From the NCBI RefSeq assembly GCF_024649945.1, contig NZ_JANKMS010000011.1:62001-126000 (forward strand): 64,000 bases of DNA. Direction: 5' to 3'. Below, piece by piece: positions 41,081 to 51,055 of this stretch. Under the pieces are notes generated by a model, which ran no database searches, was not told where the DNA came from, and saw only the letters and a list, made by a program, of their open reading frames with translations. The position numbers were made by a program, and so were the translations under genes. Numbering within the stretch: position 1 is the first letter of the stretch; each line of letters opens with the position of its first letter. This stretch comes from Flavobacterium panacis (lineage in GTDB: Bacteria; Bacteroidota; Bacteroidia; Flavobacteriales; Flavobacteriaceae).

Positions 41081-41392
41081 TTATGCTTGTCCCGCAGGAC
41101 CAAAATTAAGCGGAATTGGTGCTTGTTCCGTTTCTTTGATTTCGCCATGAGCTGCTTCAAATCTATGGATATTTTCACCTATAGCTCTTAATAATCTTTT
41201 AGCATGTTGTGGTGTCAAGACAATTCTTGACTTTACCTTGGCTTTAGGAATACCCGGCATAATGCTCACAAAATCTAAAACAAACTCTGATGATGAGTGA
41301 TTAATAATTGCCAGATTAGAATAAATTCCTTCTGCAATAGTTTCGTCTAACTCAATATTAATTTGCTCTTGTTGTTGTTTCGGATTACTCAT
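41081..41392 (-). CDS. DUF3467 domain protein
   Basis: 103 residues, cytosolic. It matches DUF3467: EGIYSNLAIINHSSSEFVLDFVSIMPG then KSRIVLTPQHAKRLLRAIGENI. It starts 10 bases after the rpoC stop, so it is co-transcribed with RNA polymerase genes, an order that appears conserved in Flavobacteria as far as I recall. The role is unknown; a link to transcription is suggested only by position. Confidence 0.85.
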   Translation of the reverse strand: MSNPKQQQEQINIELDETIAEGIYSNLAIINHSSSEFVLDFVSIMPGIPKAKVKSRIVLTPQHAKRLLRAIGENIHRFEAAHGEIKETEQAPIPLNFGPAGQA

Positions 41393-41402
41393 AGTTTCCT
41401 AA

Positions 41403-44400
41403 TTAATAAATATATTCTTCTTTATTTGCCATCATTTCGTTGTAATCGTCTTTAGATCCTACGATAGTGTTATCGTACTCTCTCATACCAGTTCCTGCAG
41501 GAATTCTGTGTCCAACAATTACATTTTCTTTTAATCCTTCTAGATCATCTACTTTACCAGCTACCGCAGCTTCGTTAAGTACTTTCGTTGTCTCCTGGAA
41601 TGAAGCCGCAGAAATGAATGATTTAGTTTGTAACGAAGCTCTTGTAATACCTTGTAAAACTGGCGTTGCAGTTGCAGTGATTACATCTCTTGCTACAACA
41701 AGATTTTTATCTGTACGTTTCAATAATGAATTTTCGTCACGTAATTCACGAGGTGTAATGATTTGACCTGCTTTCAATACTGATGAATCTCCAGCATCTT
41801 CCACCACTTTCATTCCGTATAATTTATCATTTTGAAGGATAAAGTCTTTAGTATGGATCAATTGATCTTCTAAGAATAGAGTATCTCCTGGATCTTCAAC
41901 TTTTACTTTACGCATCATTTGACGAATTACAACTTCAAAGTGCTTGTCATTAATTTTTACCCCTTGTAAACGGTAAACCTCTTGAATTTCATTTACCAAG
42001 TACTGTTGAACAGCAGCTGGACCTTGAATTCTTAAGATATCATCTGGTGTAATTGCACCATCAGACAATGGAACTCCCGCTCTTACGAAGTCATTTTCCT
42101 GTACTAAGATTTGGCTAGAAAGTTTAACTAAATACTTTTTAATCTCACCAAATTTAGACTCGATAACGATCTCACGGTTACCTCTCTTAATTTTTCCAAA
42201 AGATACAACACCATCAATTTCAGATACAACAGCTGGGTTTGAAGGGTTACGAGCCTCAAGCAACTCAGTAATTCTAGGAAGACCTCCCGTGATATCGCCC
42301 GCTTTAGAAGAACGACGTGGAATCTTAACTAATACTTTACCTGCTTTAATTTTCTCACCATTTTCAACCATTAAGTGTGCACCTACTGGCAAGTTGTAAG
42401 AACGAATCAATTCACCTTCTTTACCGTAAACCAATAAAGTTGGGATTAATTTTTTGTTTCTAGCCTCAGAAATTACTTTTTCTTGGAAACCAGTCTGCTC
42501 ATCGATCTCAACCATGAACGATTGTCCTTGCTCTAAATCTTCGTAAGCAATCTTACCAGTAAACTCAGAAACAATTACACCGTTATATGGATCCCATTTA
42601 CAGATTACAGTCCCTTTAGCAACAGTATCTCCGTCATTAACAAAAATACTAGAACCGTAAGGAATGTTATGTGTATTTAAAACAATTCCAGTTTTTTCGT
42701 CAACTAATTTCAACTCAGTTGAACGAGAAACTACGATATCAACAGAGTTTCCTTCTCCGTCTTCACCTTTAACTGTTTTTAAATCTTCAATTTCAAGTCT
42801 ACCTGCAAATCTTGTAATAATACTAGACTCTTCAGAGATACCTCCAGCAACCCCTCCAACGTGGAACGTACGAAGTGTTAACTGTGTACCTGGCTCTCCA
42901 ATAGACTGAGCTGCAATAACTCCAACAGCTTCACCTCTTTGTGTCATCTTACCAGTAGCTAAGTTTCTACCGTAACATTTAGCACAAATACCTTTTAAAG
43001 CTTCACAAGTTAATGGAGATCTAACTTCAACTTTCTCAATTGGAGAAGCTTCGATAGTTCTCATAATTGATTCCGTGATTTGCTCTCCAGATTTAACCAT
43101 TACTTCGTTAGTAAGAGGATTGATAACGTCTTGTAATGCAACACGTCCTAAAATTCTCTCTCCTAAAGATTCAACGATTTCCTCATTTTTCTTCAATGCT
43201 GCAACTTCAACACCTCTTAAAGTTCCACAATCTTCGATGTTAACAATAACATCTTGAGAAACGTCATGAAGCCTTCTTGTCAAGTAACCAGCATCGGCTG
43301 TTTTAAGAGCCGTATCCGCAAGACCTTTACGAGCACCGTGAGTAGAAATGAAGTACTCAAGGATCGAAAGACCTTCCTTAAAGTTAGAAAGAATCGGGTT
43401 TTCAATAATCTCACCACCACCAGCAGTAGATTTTTTAGGCTTAGCCATCAAACCACGCATACCAGTTAACTGACGAATCTGCTCCTTAGAACCCCTCGCC
43501 CCAGAGTCAAGCATCATATATACAGAGTTGAAACCTTGTTGGTCTTCTCTAATATTTTTCATTGCTAACTCTGTTAACTGAGCATTTGCTGAAGTCCATA
43601 CGTCAATAACTTGGTTGTAACGCTCGTTATTTGTGATAAGACCCATGTTATAGTTAGTTGAGATACCTTCAACTTGCTCTCTAGCATCTGCAATTAACTT
43701 CGTTTTTTGTTCTGGAATTCTAATATCACCTAAAGAGAATGATAAACCTCCTCTAAATGCGAATTTATAACCCATATCTTTCATATTATCCAAGAAAGCT
43801 GCCGTTGTAGGTACATCAGTCACACTTAAAATGTGTCCGATAATATCTCTAAGGTTTTTCTTAGTCAATACGTCGTTGATATATCCAGCCGCTTCAGGCA
43901 CTACTTCGTTAAATAATACACGTCCTGCAGTTGTTTGAATAATTTGGTACACTAATTCTCCAGCGTCATTAAAATCTTTTGCTCTAATTTTCACACGAGC
44001 ATTCAATTCTAATCTTCCTTCGTTTAATGCAATGTTTACTTCTTCAGCAGAGTAAAAAGTCAAATCCTGACCAATAATTTTGTGATCTTCTGTAGAAATA
44101 CGCTCTTTGGTCATATAATATAGACCCAAGACCATGTCCTGAGAAGGTACAGTAATTGGAGCACCATTTGCAGGGTTCAAGATATTGTGAGAAGCCAACA
44201 TTAATAATTGTGCCTCTAAAATAGCCTCTGGTCCTAATGGTAAGTGAACCGCCATCTGGTCACCATCGAAATCGGCGTTAAATGCCGTACATACTAATGG
44301 GTGTAACTGGATCGCTTTTCCTTCAATTAATTTTGGTTGGAATGCCTGAATACCAAGTCTGTGCAAAGTAGGAGCACGGTTAAGTAATACTGGGTGTCCT

Positions 44401-45710
44401 TTAATTACGTTTTCAAGGATATCCCAAACTACAGGCTCTTTTTTGTCAATGATTTTCTTAGCAGATTTTACTGTTTTTACAATACCTCTTTCGATCAACT
44501 TACGAATAACGAATGGTTTGTATAACTCAGATGCCATATCTTTTGGCAATCCACACTCATATAATTTCAACTCCGGACCAACGACAATTACCGAACGAGC
44601 AGAATAATCCACACGTTTTCCTAAAAGGTTTTGACGGAAACGTCCTTGTTTACCTTTTAAAGAGTCTGATAATGATTTTAATGGTCTGTTAGATTCTGTT
44701 TTAACAGCAGAAGCTTTACGTGTGTTATCGAATAATGAATCTACAGATTCTTGTAACATACGTTTCTCGTTTCTTAAGATAACTTCTGGAGCTTTAATCT
44801 CCATTAATCTTTTCAAACGGTTGTTACGGATGATTACACGACGATATAAATCGTTCAAATCTGAAGTTGCAAAACGACCTCCATCAAGTGGTACAAGCGG
44901 ACGTAATTCTGGTGGAATAACTGGAACCACTTTCATAATCATCCACTCAGGACGGTTTTCGCGGTTTTCGTTAGACTCACGGAATGACTCAACAACTTGT
45001 AATCTTTTTAAAGCCTCAGTTTTTCTTTGTTTAGAAGTCTCGTTGTTAGCGCTGTGTCTTAATTCATAAGATAAAGCATCTAGGTCAATACGAGCTAATA
45101 AATCCATAATACACTCTGCTCCCATTTTGGCAACAAATTTATTAGGATCTAAATCATCTAAATATTGGTTTTCTTGTGGAAGAGTATCTAAAATGTTTAA
45201 GTACTCCTCTTCAGTTAAGAAATCTAATCTTTGTAATGATTCTCCATCTGCATTTTTAGCAATACCAGCTTGGATTACTACGTATCTTTCGTAGTAAATG
45301 ATCATATCTAATTTCTTAGATGGAAGACCAAGGATATAACCAATTTTGTTTGGAAGAGAACGGAAGTACCAGATGTGAGCGATTGGCACAACAAGGTTGA
45401 TGTGTCCTACTCTATCACGACGTACTTTTTTCTCAGTAACTTCAACACCACAACGGTCACAGATGATACCTTTGTAACGAATTCTTTTATACTTACCACA
45501 AGCACATTCGAAATCTTTTACTGGTCCGAAGATTCTTTCGCAGAAAAGTCCGTCACGCTCTGGTTTGTGAGTTCTATAGTTAATTGTTTCTGGCTTTAAA
45601 ACCTCTCCTCTTGATTCTTTCAAGATAGATTCTGGTGAAGCCAATCCAATAGAAATTTTGTTAAATCTTTTTACTGGATTTTTATCTTTATTGTTTCTGT
45701 TATTCATCAT
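41403..45710 (-). CDS. rpoC: DNA-directed RNA polymerase subunit beta'
   Basis: 1435 residues. N-terminal zinc site CACGKYKRIRYKGIICDRCG around 68-87, the catalytic NADFDGDQMAVH with three Mg-binding aspartates, the bridge-helix/trigger-loop region and second zinc site with CEALKGICAKCYGRN, and the C-terminal PRITELLEARNP segment. Forms the active centre with RpoB. Separated from rpoB by an unusually long 282-base spacer that holds two hairpins, and followed closely by the DUF3467 gene. MM at the start leaves a one-codon ambiguity. Confidence 0.98.
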   Translation of the reverse strand: MMNNRNNKDKNPVKRFNKISIGLASPESILKESRGEVLKPETINYRTHKPERDGLFCERIFGPVKDFECACGKYKRIRYKGIICDRCGVEVTEKKVRRDRVGHINLVVPIAHIWYFRSLPNKIGYILGLPSKKLDMIIYYERYVVIQAGIAKNADGESLQRLDFLTEEEYLNILDTLPQENQYLDDLDPNKFVAKMGAECIMDLLARIDLDALSYELRHSANNETSKQRKTEALKRLQVVESFRESNENRENRPEWMIMKVVPVIPPELRPLVPLDGGRFATSDLNDLYRRVIIRNNRLKRLMEIKAPEVILRNEKRMLQESVDSLFDNTRKASAVKTESNRPLKSLSDSLKGKQGRFRQNLLGKRVDYSARSVIVVGPELKLYECGLPKDMASELYKPFVIRKLIERGIVKTVKSAKKIIDKKEPVVWDILENVIKGHPVLLNRAPTLHRLGIQAFQPKLIEGKAIQLHPLVCTAFNADFDGDQMAVHLPLGPEAILEAQLLMLASHNILNPANGAPITVPSQDMVLGLYYMTKERISTEDHKIIGQDLTFYSAEEVNIALNEGRLELNARVKIRAKDFNDAGELVYQIIQTTAGRVLFNEVVPEAAGYINDVLTKKNLRDIIGHILSVTDVPTTAAFLDNMKDMGYKFAFRGGLSFSLGDIRIPEQKTKLIADAREQVEGISTNYNMGLITNNERYNQVIDVWTSANAQLTELAMKNIREDQQGFNSVYMMLDSGARGSKEQIRQLTGMRGLMAKPKKSTAGGGEIIENPILSNFKEGLSILEYFISTHGARKGLADTALKTADAGYLTRRLHDVSQDVIVNIEDCGTLRGVEVAALKKNEEIVESLGERILGRVALQDVINPLTNEVMVKSGEQITESIMRTIEASPIEKVEVRSPLTCEALKGICAKCYGRNLATGKMTQRGEAVGVIAAQSIGEPGTQLTLRTFHVGGVAGGISEESSIITRFAGRLEIEDLKTVKGEDGEGNSVDIVVSRSTELKLVDEKTGIVLNTHNIPYGSSIFVNDGDTVAKGTVICKWDPYNGVIVSEFTGKIAYEDLEQGQSFMVEIDEQTGFQEKVISEARNKKLIPTLLVYGKEGELIRSYNLPVGAHLMVENGEKIKAGKVLVKIPRRSSKAGDITGGLPRITELLEARNPSNPAVVSEIDGVVSFGKIKRGNREIVIESKFGEIKKYLVKLSSQILVQENDFVRAGVPLSDGAITPDDILRIQGPAAVQQYLVNEIQEVYRLQGVKINDKHFEVVIRQMMRKVKVEDPGDTLFLEDQLIHTKDFILQNDKLYGMKVVEDAGDSSVLKAGQIITPRELRDENSLLKRTDKNLVVARDVITATATPVLQGITRASLQTKSFISAASFQETTKVLNEAAVAGKVDDLEGLKENVIVGHRIPAGTGMREYDNTIVGSKDDYNEMMANKEEYIY

Positions 45711-45992
45711 AGTTTTTACTATTGATTTATTTGCAATTAAAAAATTGAATTTAGATTTATAATCTACTCCTTAATAAATTTAAAGAGTTAATCATTCAGC
45801 TACTACCTCGGGTTACTTCTCTAAACTTCAAACTCTTGTTTGAAGCGCTAGTTATAAAATGCCTTGCATTATTATAAAAAATCGGAACGGGTTACGGGTA
45901 TAAATCTTTAAAAACTTGTAACATTTAGTAACAGTCTCAGTCCCAGCTTTCAGTTATAAACTGAATACTGAGACTGTAACTGAAAACTTTTA
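45711..45992 (-). promoter_or_regulatory. rpoB-rpoC spacer with two hairpins
   Basis: Right after the rpoB stop, ACAGTCTCAGT (45931-45941) pairs with ACTGAGACTGT (45967-45977), enclosing TTCAGT/ACTGAA. A second hairpin CTTCAAAC/GTTTGAAG with a TCTT loop lies at 45826-45845. Neither is followed by a strong T run, so RNA processing or pausing sites are as likely as termination. Confidence 0.55.
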
Positions 45993-48900
45993 TTATTCTT
46001 CCAAACGAAGATCTAATCCTAGACCTTTCAATTCGTGCATTAATACATTGAATGATTCTGGTAAACCTGGTTCTGGCATAGTTTCACCCTTAACGATAGC
46101 TTCGTAAGTTTTAGCTCTACCAATAACGTCATCAGACTTAACAGTTAAGATTTCACGTAGTGTACTAGAAGCTCCATAAGCCTCAAGTGCCCAAACCTCC
46201 ATCTCTCCAAAACGCTGACCTCCAAATTGAGCTTTACCTCCAAGTGGTTGTTGCGTAATCAGTGAGTATGGTCCGATAGAACGTGCGTGCATCTTATCAT
46301 CAACCATGTGTCCTAATTTAAGCATGTAAATTACACCCACAGTCGCTTTTTGTGCAAAACGCTCTCCAGTTCCACCATCAAATAGGTAAGTATGTCCAAA
46401 ACGTGGTACGTTAGCCTCATCAGTCAAAGCGTTGATCTCGTCTAGAGAAGCACCGTCAAAAATTGGAGTAGCAAATTTTCTACCCAAGTTCATACCAGCC
46501 CAACCTAATACAGTCTCATAAATCTGACCGATGTTCATACGTGAAGGTACCCCAAGTGGGTTCAACACGATATCAACTGGCGTTCCGTCTTCAAGGAAAG
46601 GCATATCTTCATGACGAACAATTCTAGCAACAATACCTTTGTTACCGTGACGTCCTGCCATTTTATCCCCTACTTTCAACTTACGTTTCTTAGCAATATA
46701 AATCTTAGCTAATTTCAAGATTCCAGATGGTAATTCATCTCCAACTGTAATAGTGAATTTCTCTCTTCTTAAAGATCCTTGTAAGTCGTTTAGCTTAATT
46801 TTATAGTTATGAATCAAATCATTAACCATTTTATTAGTAGCATCATCAGCAACCCATTGACCTTTGCTTAAGTGAGCGAAATCTTCTACTGCGTAAAGCA
46901 TTTTTTGAGTATATTTTTTACCTTTTGGTAAAACTTCTTCACCCAAATCATTCATTACACCTTGAGATGTTTTTCCGTTAACGATCAAGAATAATTTTTC
47001 AACCAATCTGTCTTTTAATTCAACAAATTTAGTTTCAAACTCCATTTCTAAAGCACCTAAAGCGTCTTTATCTTGAGTACGTTTACGTTTATCTTTTACG
47101 GCTCTTGCAAATAATTTTTTGTCAAGAACTACACCATGTAAAGATGGAGAAGCTTTTAATGAAGCATCTTTTACATCACCAGCTTTATCCCCGAAGATTG
47201 CACGAAGCAATTTCTCCTCTGGAGTTGGATCTGATTCTCCTTTTGGTGTAATTTTTCCGATCAAAATGTCGCCAGGTTTAACCTCTGCTCCAATTCTAAT
47301 CATACCGTTTTCATCTAAATCTTTAGTAGCTTCTTCAGAAACGTTAGGAATATCGTTTGTTAACTCTTCATTTCCTAACTTAGTATCTCTAACCTCTAAT
47401 GAATAATCATCAACGTGGATAGAAGTAAAAATATCATCACGAACTACTTTCTCAGAAATTACAATCGCATCCTCGAAGTTGTACCCTTTCCATGGCATGA
47501 ACGCAACTTTTAAGTTTCTACCTAAAGCTAATTCTCCATTTTGAGTAGCATATCCTTCAGACAATACTTGACCAGGAACAACTCTATCACCTCTTCTTAC
47601 GATTGGTTTCAAGTTGATACTTGTACCTTGATTGGTTTTTCTAAATTTAATTAAGTTGTACGTTTTCTCATCAGCATCAAAACTTACCATTCTCTCGTCT
47701 TCTGTACGATCGTATTTGATAGTAATGATGTTAGCATCTACGTATTCTACAGTTCCATGCCCTTCAGCATTGATTAATACTCTAGAATCCGAAGCTACCT
47801 GACGCTCTAAACCTGTACCAACAATAGGTGCTTCAGGACGGATCAAAGGAACTGCCTGACGCATCATGTTTGATCCCATCAACGCACGGTTCGCATCATC
47901 ATGCTCCAAGAAAGGAATCAAAGATGCAGAAATCGAAGCGATCTGGTTAGGAGCAACGTCTGTATAATGAACTACATTTGGTTCAACAACTGGGAAGTCA
48001 CCCTCCTCACGAGCAATAACATTGCTAGCTGTAATTTTACCAGTTTCATCCATTTCAATGTTTGCCTGAGCAATCATTTTACCTTCTTCTTCTTCAGCAC
48101 TTAAGTAAATTGGCGTACTTTCTAAATCAACTACACCATTAGTTACTTTACGGTATGGAGTTTCGATGAATCCCATTCCGTTTACTTTTGCATAAACACC
48201 AAGAGATGAAATCAAACCAATGTTTGGTCCCTCAGGAGTTTCAATCGGACATAAACGACCATAGTGAGTATAGTGAACGTCACGAACCTCGAAACCAGCT
48301 CTTTCTCTCGAAAGTCCACCTGGCCCAAGTGCAGAAAGTCTTCTTTTGTGTGTAATCTCAGCTAATGGATTCGTTTGATCCATAAATTGAGATAACTGGT
48401 TAGTACCAAAGAAAGAGTTGATAACTGATGATAATGTTTTAGCATTGATCAAATCAATCGGTGTAAACACCTCGTTATCTCTAACGTTCATTCTCTCACG
48501 AATAGTTCTAGCCATACGTGCTAAACCAACACCGAATTGTTGAGACAATTGTTCACCAACTGTTCTAACACGACGGTTTGATAAGTGATCGATATCATCA
48601 ATCTCTGCTTTAGAGTTGATCAATTCGATCAAATATTTAACGATTGTAATGATATCCTCTTTAGTAAGCACTTGCTTATCCATAGGGATATCTAAATCTA
48701 ACTTTTTGTTCATTCTGTAACGACCTACTTCACCTAAGTTATAACGTTGGTCAGAGAAGAACAATTTATCTATAATACCACGAGCAGTTTCCTCATCAGG
48801 CGGTTCAGCGTTACGCAACTGACGGTAAATGTGCTCTACAGCTTCTTTTTCAGAGTTAGTTGGATCTTTTTGTAACGTGTTGTGGATAATAGCATAATCT

Positions 48901-49808
48901 GCTTGGTTATTATCCTCTTTGTGTAACAAAATAGATTTTACGTTAGAATCGATGATTTCTTCAACATTATCTTTGTCGATAATAGTATCACGATCAAGGA
49001 TGATTTCGTTACGTTCGATAGAAACTACCTCTCCAGTATCCTCATCTACGAAATCCTCGTGCCATGTGTTCAAAACACGTGCAGCAAGTCTTCTTCCAAT
49101 ATATTTCTTAATACCAGTTTTAGAAACTTTAATTTCTTCCGCTAAGTCGAAAATCTCTAAGATATCTTTATCTCTTTCGAATCCGATAGCACGGAATAAA
49201 GTTGTTACAGGTAATTTTTTCTTTCTATCGATATACGCGTACATTACGCTGTTAATATCTGTAGAAAATTCTATCCAAGAACCTTTGAAAGGAATTACTC
49301 TGGCAGAATAAAGTTTAGTTCCATTTGCGTGGAATGATTGTCCAAAGAAAACCCCTGGAGAACGGTGTAATTGAGATACTACAACACGCTCGGCACCATT
49401 GATTACAAAAGTACCACTAGGAGTCATGTAAGGAATTGTTCCAAGATACACATCTTGTACAATAGTTTCAAAATCTTCGTGTTCCGGATCTGTACAGTAT
49501 AGTTTTAACCTAGCTTTTAAAGGCACACTATAAGTAAGACCTCTCTCTATACATTCTTGAATTGTATAACGTGGTGGATCAACAAAATAATCAAGGAATT
49601 CCAATACGAAGTTGTTTCTCGTATCTGTAATTGGGAAGTTTTCCATGAAGGTGTTGTATAACCCTTCGTTGCCTCTTTCGTCAGATTTCGTTTCTAATTG
49701 GAAGAAATCTTTAAAAGATTTAACCTGAACATCCAAGAAATCCGGATAGTCAGGAATGTTTTTTGTAGAGGCAAAATTCAATCTTTCAGTCTGATTTGTT
49801 ATCATCAA
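45993..49808 (-). CDS. rpoB: DNA-directed RNA polymerase subunit beta
   Basis: 1271 residues. The rifampicin region reads FMDQTNPLAEITHKRRLSALGPGG, with the usual D, H and S residues unchanged, so wild-type sensitivity is expected at those sites. Other marks: ETPEGPNIGLI, the KMAGRHGNKG switch region and GGKAQFGGQRFGEMEVWALEAYGA near the C terminus. It follows rplL after 263 bases that include a strong hairpin. MM at the start leaves a one-codon ambiguity; ITNQTERLNF is the usual flavobacterial beginning. Confidence 0.98.
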   Translation of the reverse strand: MMITNQTERLNFASTKNIPDYPDFLDVQVKSFKDFFQLETKSDERGNEGLYNTFMENFPITDTRNNFVLEFLDYFVDPPRYTIQECIERGLTYSVPLKARLKLYCTDPEHEDFETIVQDVYLGTIPYMTPSGTFVINGAERVVVSQLHRSPGVFFGQSFHANGTKLYSARVIPFKGSWIEFSTDINSVMYAYIDRKKKLPVTTLFRAIGFERDKDILEIFDLAEEIKVSKTGIKKYIGRRLAARVLNTWHEDFVDEDTGEVVSIERNEIILDRDTIIDKDNVEEIIDSNVKSILLHKEDNNQADYAIIHNTLQKDPTNSEKEAVEHIYRQLRNAEPPDEETARGIIDKLFFSDQRYNLGEVGRYRMNKKLDLDIPMDKQVLTKEDIITIVKYLIELINSKAEIDDIDHLSNRRVRTVGEQLSQQFGVGLARMARTIRERMNVRDNEVFTPIDLINAKTLSSVINSFFGTNQLSQFMDQTNPLAEITHKRRLSALGPGGLSRERAGFEVRDVHYTHYGRLCPIETPEGPNIGLISSLGVYAKVNGMGFIETPYRKVTNGVVDLESTPIYLSAEEEEGKMIAQANIEMDETGKITASNVIAREEGDFPVVEPNVVHYTDVAPNQIASISASLIPFLEHDDANRALMGSNMMRQAVPLIRPEAPIVGTGLERQVASDSRVLINAEGHGTVEYVDANIITIKYDRTEDERMVSFDADEKTYNLIKFRKTNQGTSINLKPIVRRGDRVVPGQVLSEGYATQNGELALGRNLKVAFMPWKGYNFEDAIVISEKVVRDDIFTSIHVDDYSLEVRDTKLGNEELTNDIPNVSEEATKDLDENGMIRIGAEVKPGDILIGKITPKGESDPTPEEKLLRAIFGDKAGDVKDASLKASPSLHGVVLDKKLFARAVKDKRKRTQDKDALGALEMEFETKFVELKDRLVEKLFLIVNGKTSQGVMNDLGEEVLPKGKKYTQKMLYAVEDFAHLSKGQWVADDATNKMVNDLIHNYKIKLNDLQGSLRREKFTITVGDELPSGILKLAKIYIAKKRKLKVGDKMAGRHGNKGIVARIVRHEDMPFLEDGTPVDIVLNPLGVPSRMNIGQIYETVLGWAGMNLGRKFATPIFDGASLDEINALTDEANVPRFGHTYLFDGGTGERFAQKATVGVIYMLKLGHMVDDKMHARSIGPYSLITQQPLGGKAQFGGQRFGEMEVWALEAYGASSTLREILTVKSDDVIGRAKTYEAIVKGETMPEPGLPESFNVLMHELKGLGLDLRLEE

Positions 49809-50003
49809 TGGACAAAATTTTGATTAAAAAAAAGTAATTTATTTTGTGTAAAAACACACTGCGTAGTCTATACTTTCTTTTTAAAATCAATACATCTTTA
49901 AAAATAAAACGATAAAATCAATTCTATTTTTTTTCTTCGTATTGATCAAAAACTCTTTCGTATATTAAACTATTTGATAATAAAATTTAATGTATTTTAT
50001 TAT

Positions 50004-50049
50004 ACGAAAAATGGTTTAGGCCTTTGAGTGTTAACTCTGGGCCTAAACC
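50004..50049 (-). terminator. Attenuator-like hairpin between rplL and rpoB
   Basis: GGTTTAGGCC (50013-50022) and GGCCTAAACC (50040-50049) form a perfect 10-bp stem with an inner GAGT/ACTC pairing; on the minus strand it is followed by ATTTTT. It starts 22 bases after the rplL stop. In other bacteria a leaky terminator at this place sets the ratio of L7/L12 to RNA polymerase. Confidence 0.75.
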
Positions 50050-50071
50050 TAGTTCTTAAAACCTAGTTGAA

Positions 50072-50443
50072 TTATTTTAATTCAACTACAGCTCCAGCTT
50101 CTTCTAATGCTTTCTTAAGACCTTCAGCCTCTTCTTTAGAAACACCTTCTTTAACGTTACTTGGAGCACCGTCAACTACATCTTTAGCTTCTTTAAGACC
50201 TAAACCTGTAAGTTCTTTAACTAATTTTACAACAGCTAATTTAGAAGCACCAGCTTCTTTTAATACAACTGTAAATTCAGTTTGTGCTTCTTCAGCAGCA
50301 CCATCTCCTCCACCAGCAGCAACTACTACAGCAGCAGCAGCAGGCTCGATTCCGTACTCGTCTTTTAATATTGTTGCTAATTCGTTAACTTCTTTAACTG
50401 TTAAGTTAACTAATTGTTCTGCGAATTGTTTCAAATCTGCCAT
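50072..50443 (-). CDS. rplL: 50S ribosomal protein L7/L12
   Basis: 123 residues. N-terminal dimerisation helices (FAEQLVNLTVKEVNELATIL), an alanine- and glycine-rich hinge, and the C-terminal factor-binding domain (EFTVVLKEAGASKLAVVKLV, GLGLKEAKDVVDGAP). Builds the ribosome stalk with L10 and recruits translation GTPases. It lies 89 bases after rplJ. Present as several copies per ribosome, which fits the attenuator after it. Confidence 0.97.
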   Translation of the reverse strand: MADLKQFAEQLVNLTVKEVNELATILKDEYGIEPAAAAVVVAAGGGDGAAEEAQTEFTVVLKEAGASKLAVVKLVKELTGLGLKEAKDVVDGAPSNVKEGVSKEEAEGLKKALEEAGAVVELK

Positions 50444-50532
50444 TTTTTCTATCGTTTAAAATGATTTGTAAAAATATAATTTATTTATTGTGCGCTAATT
50501 AAGCAGCAAGGAAGCAAGCTCCCTCGCATGTA

Positions 50533-51033
50533 TTACTCTGCTCCTTCTTCGCTTCCAGCGAATTTGTTTTGTAAAGCAGAAATAATTCTTTGAGCTGGAG
50601 ATTGTAATAATCCAATGATTTCTCCAATAAGCTCTTCTTTAGATTTAATCGTAGCTAATGCATCTAATTGGTTATCTCCAATATATACTTCAGAATTGAT
50701 GTAAGCTCCTTTTAAAACTGGTTTATCAGATTTCTTACGGAAATCTTTAATAATTTTTCCAGGTGCGTTAGCAACATCAGAAATAAATATAGCACTGTTA
50801 CCTGATAAAACTGTAGGTAAGTCACCATAATCATTAGAAGAAGCTTCCATTGCTTTTGCAAGCAAAGTGTTTTTTACAACCTCTAATTTGATACCTGCTT
50901 TGAAACAAGCTCTACGTAAGCTTGAAGTTGTCTCTGCGTTTAAACCAGAAATATCAGAAATGTAAATGATATTTGTACCAGCTAACTGCGCAGTTAAATT
51001 TTCAATCGCGATTGATTTTTCTTCTCTAGTCAT
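50533..51033 (-). CDS. rplJ: 50S ribosomal protein L10
   Basis: 166 residues, normal length. MTREEKSIAIENLTAQLAG at the start, LRRACFKAGIKLEVVKNTLLAKA, and a C-terminal helix for L7/L12 dimers (SPAQRIISALQNKF). Stalk base protein. Only 22 bases follow rplA, so the long rplJ leader used for autoregulation in enterobacteria is missing here. Confidence 0.96.
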   Translation of the reverse strand: MTREEKSIAIENLTAQLAGTNIIYISDISGLNAETTSSLRRACFKAGIKLEVVKNTLLAKAMEASSNDYGDLPTVLSGNSAIFISDVANAPGKIIKDFRKKSDKPVLKGAYINSEVYIGDNQLDALATIKSKEELIGEIIGLLQSPAQRIISALQNKFAGSEEGAE

Positions 51034-51055
51034 ACTAAAAATTTTTAACTACCAA

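Noticed and set aside
41467..49311. Many open frames on the plus strand opposite rpoC and rpoB
   Set aside because: They are antisense shadows of two highly conserved genes, with no promoters or family features.
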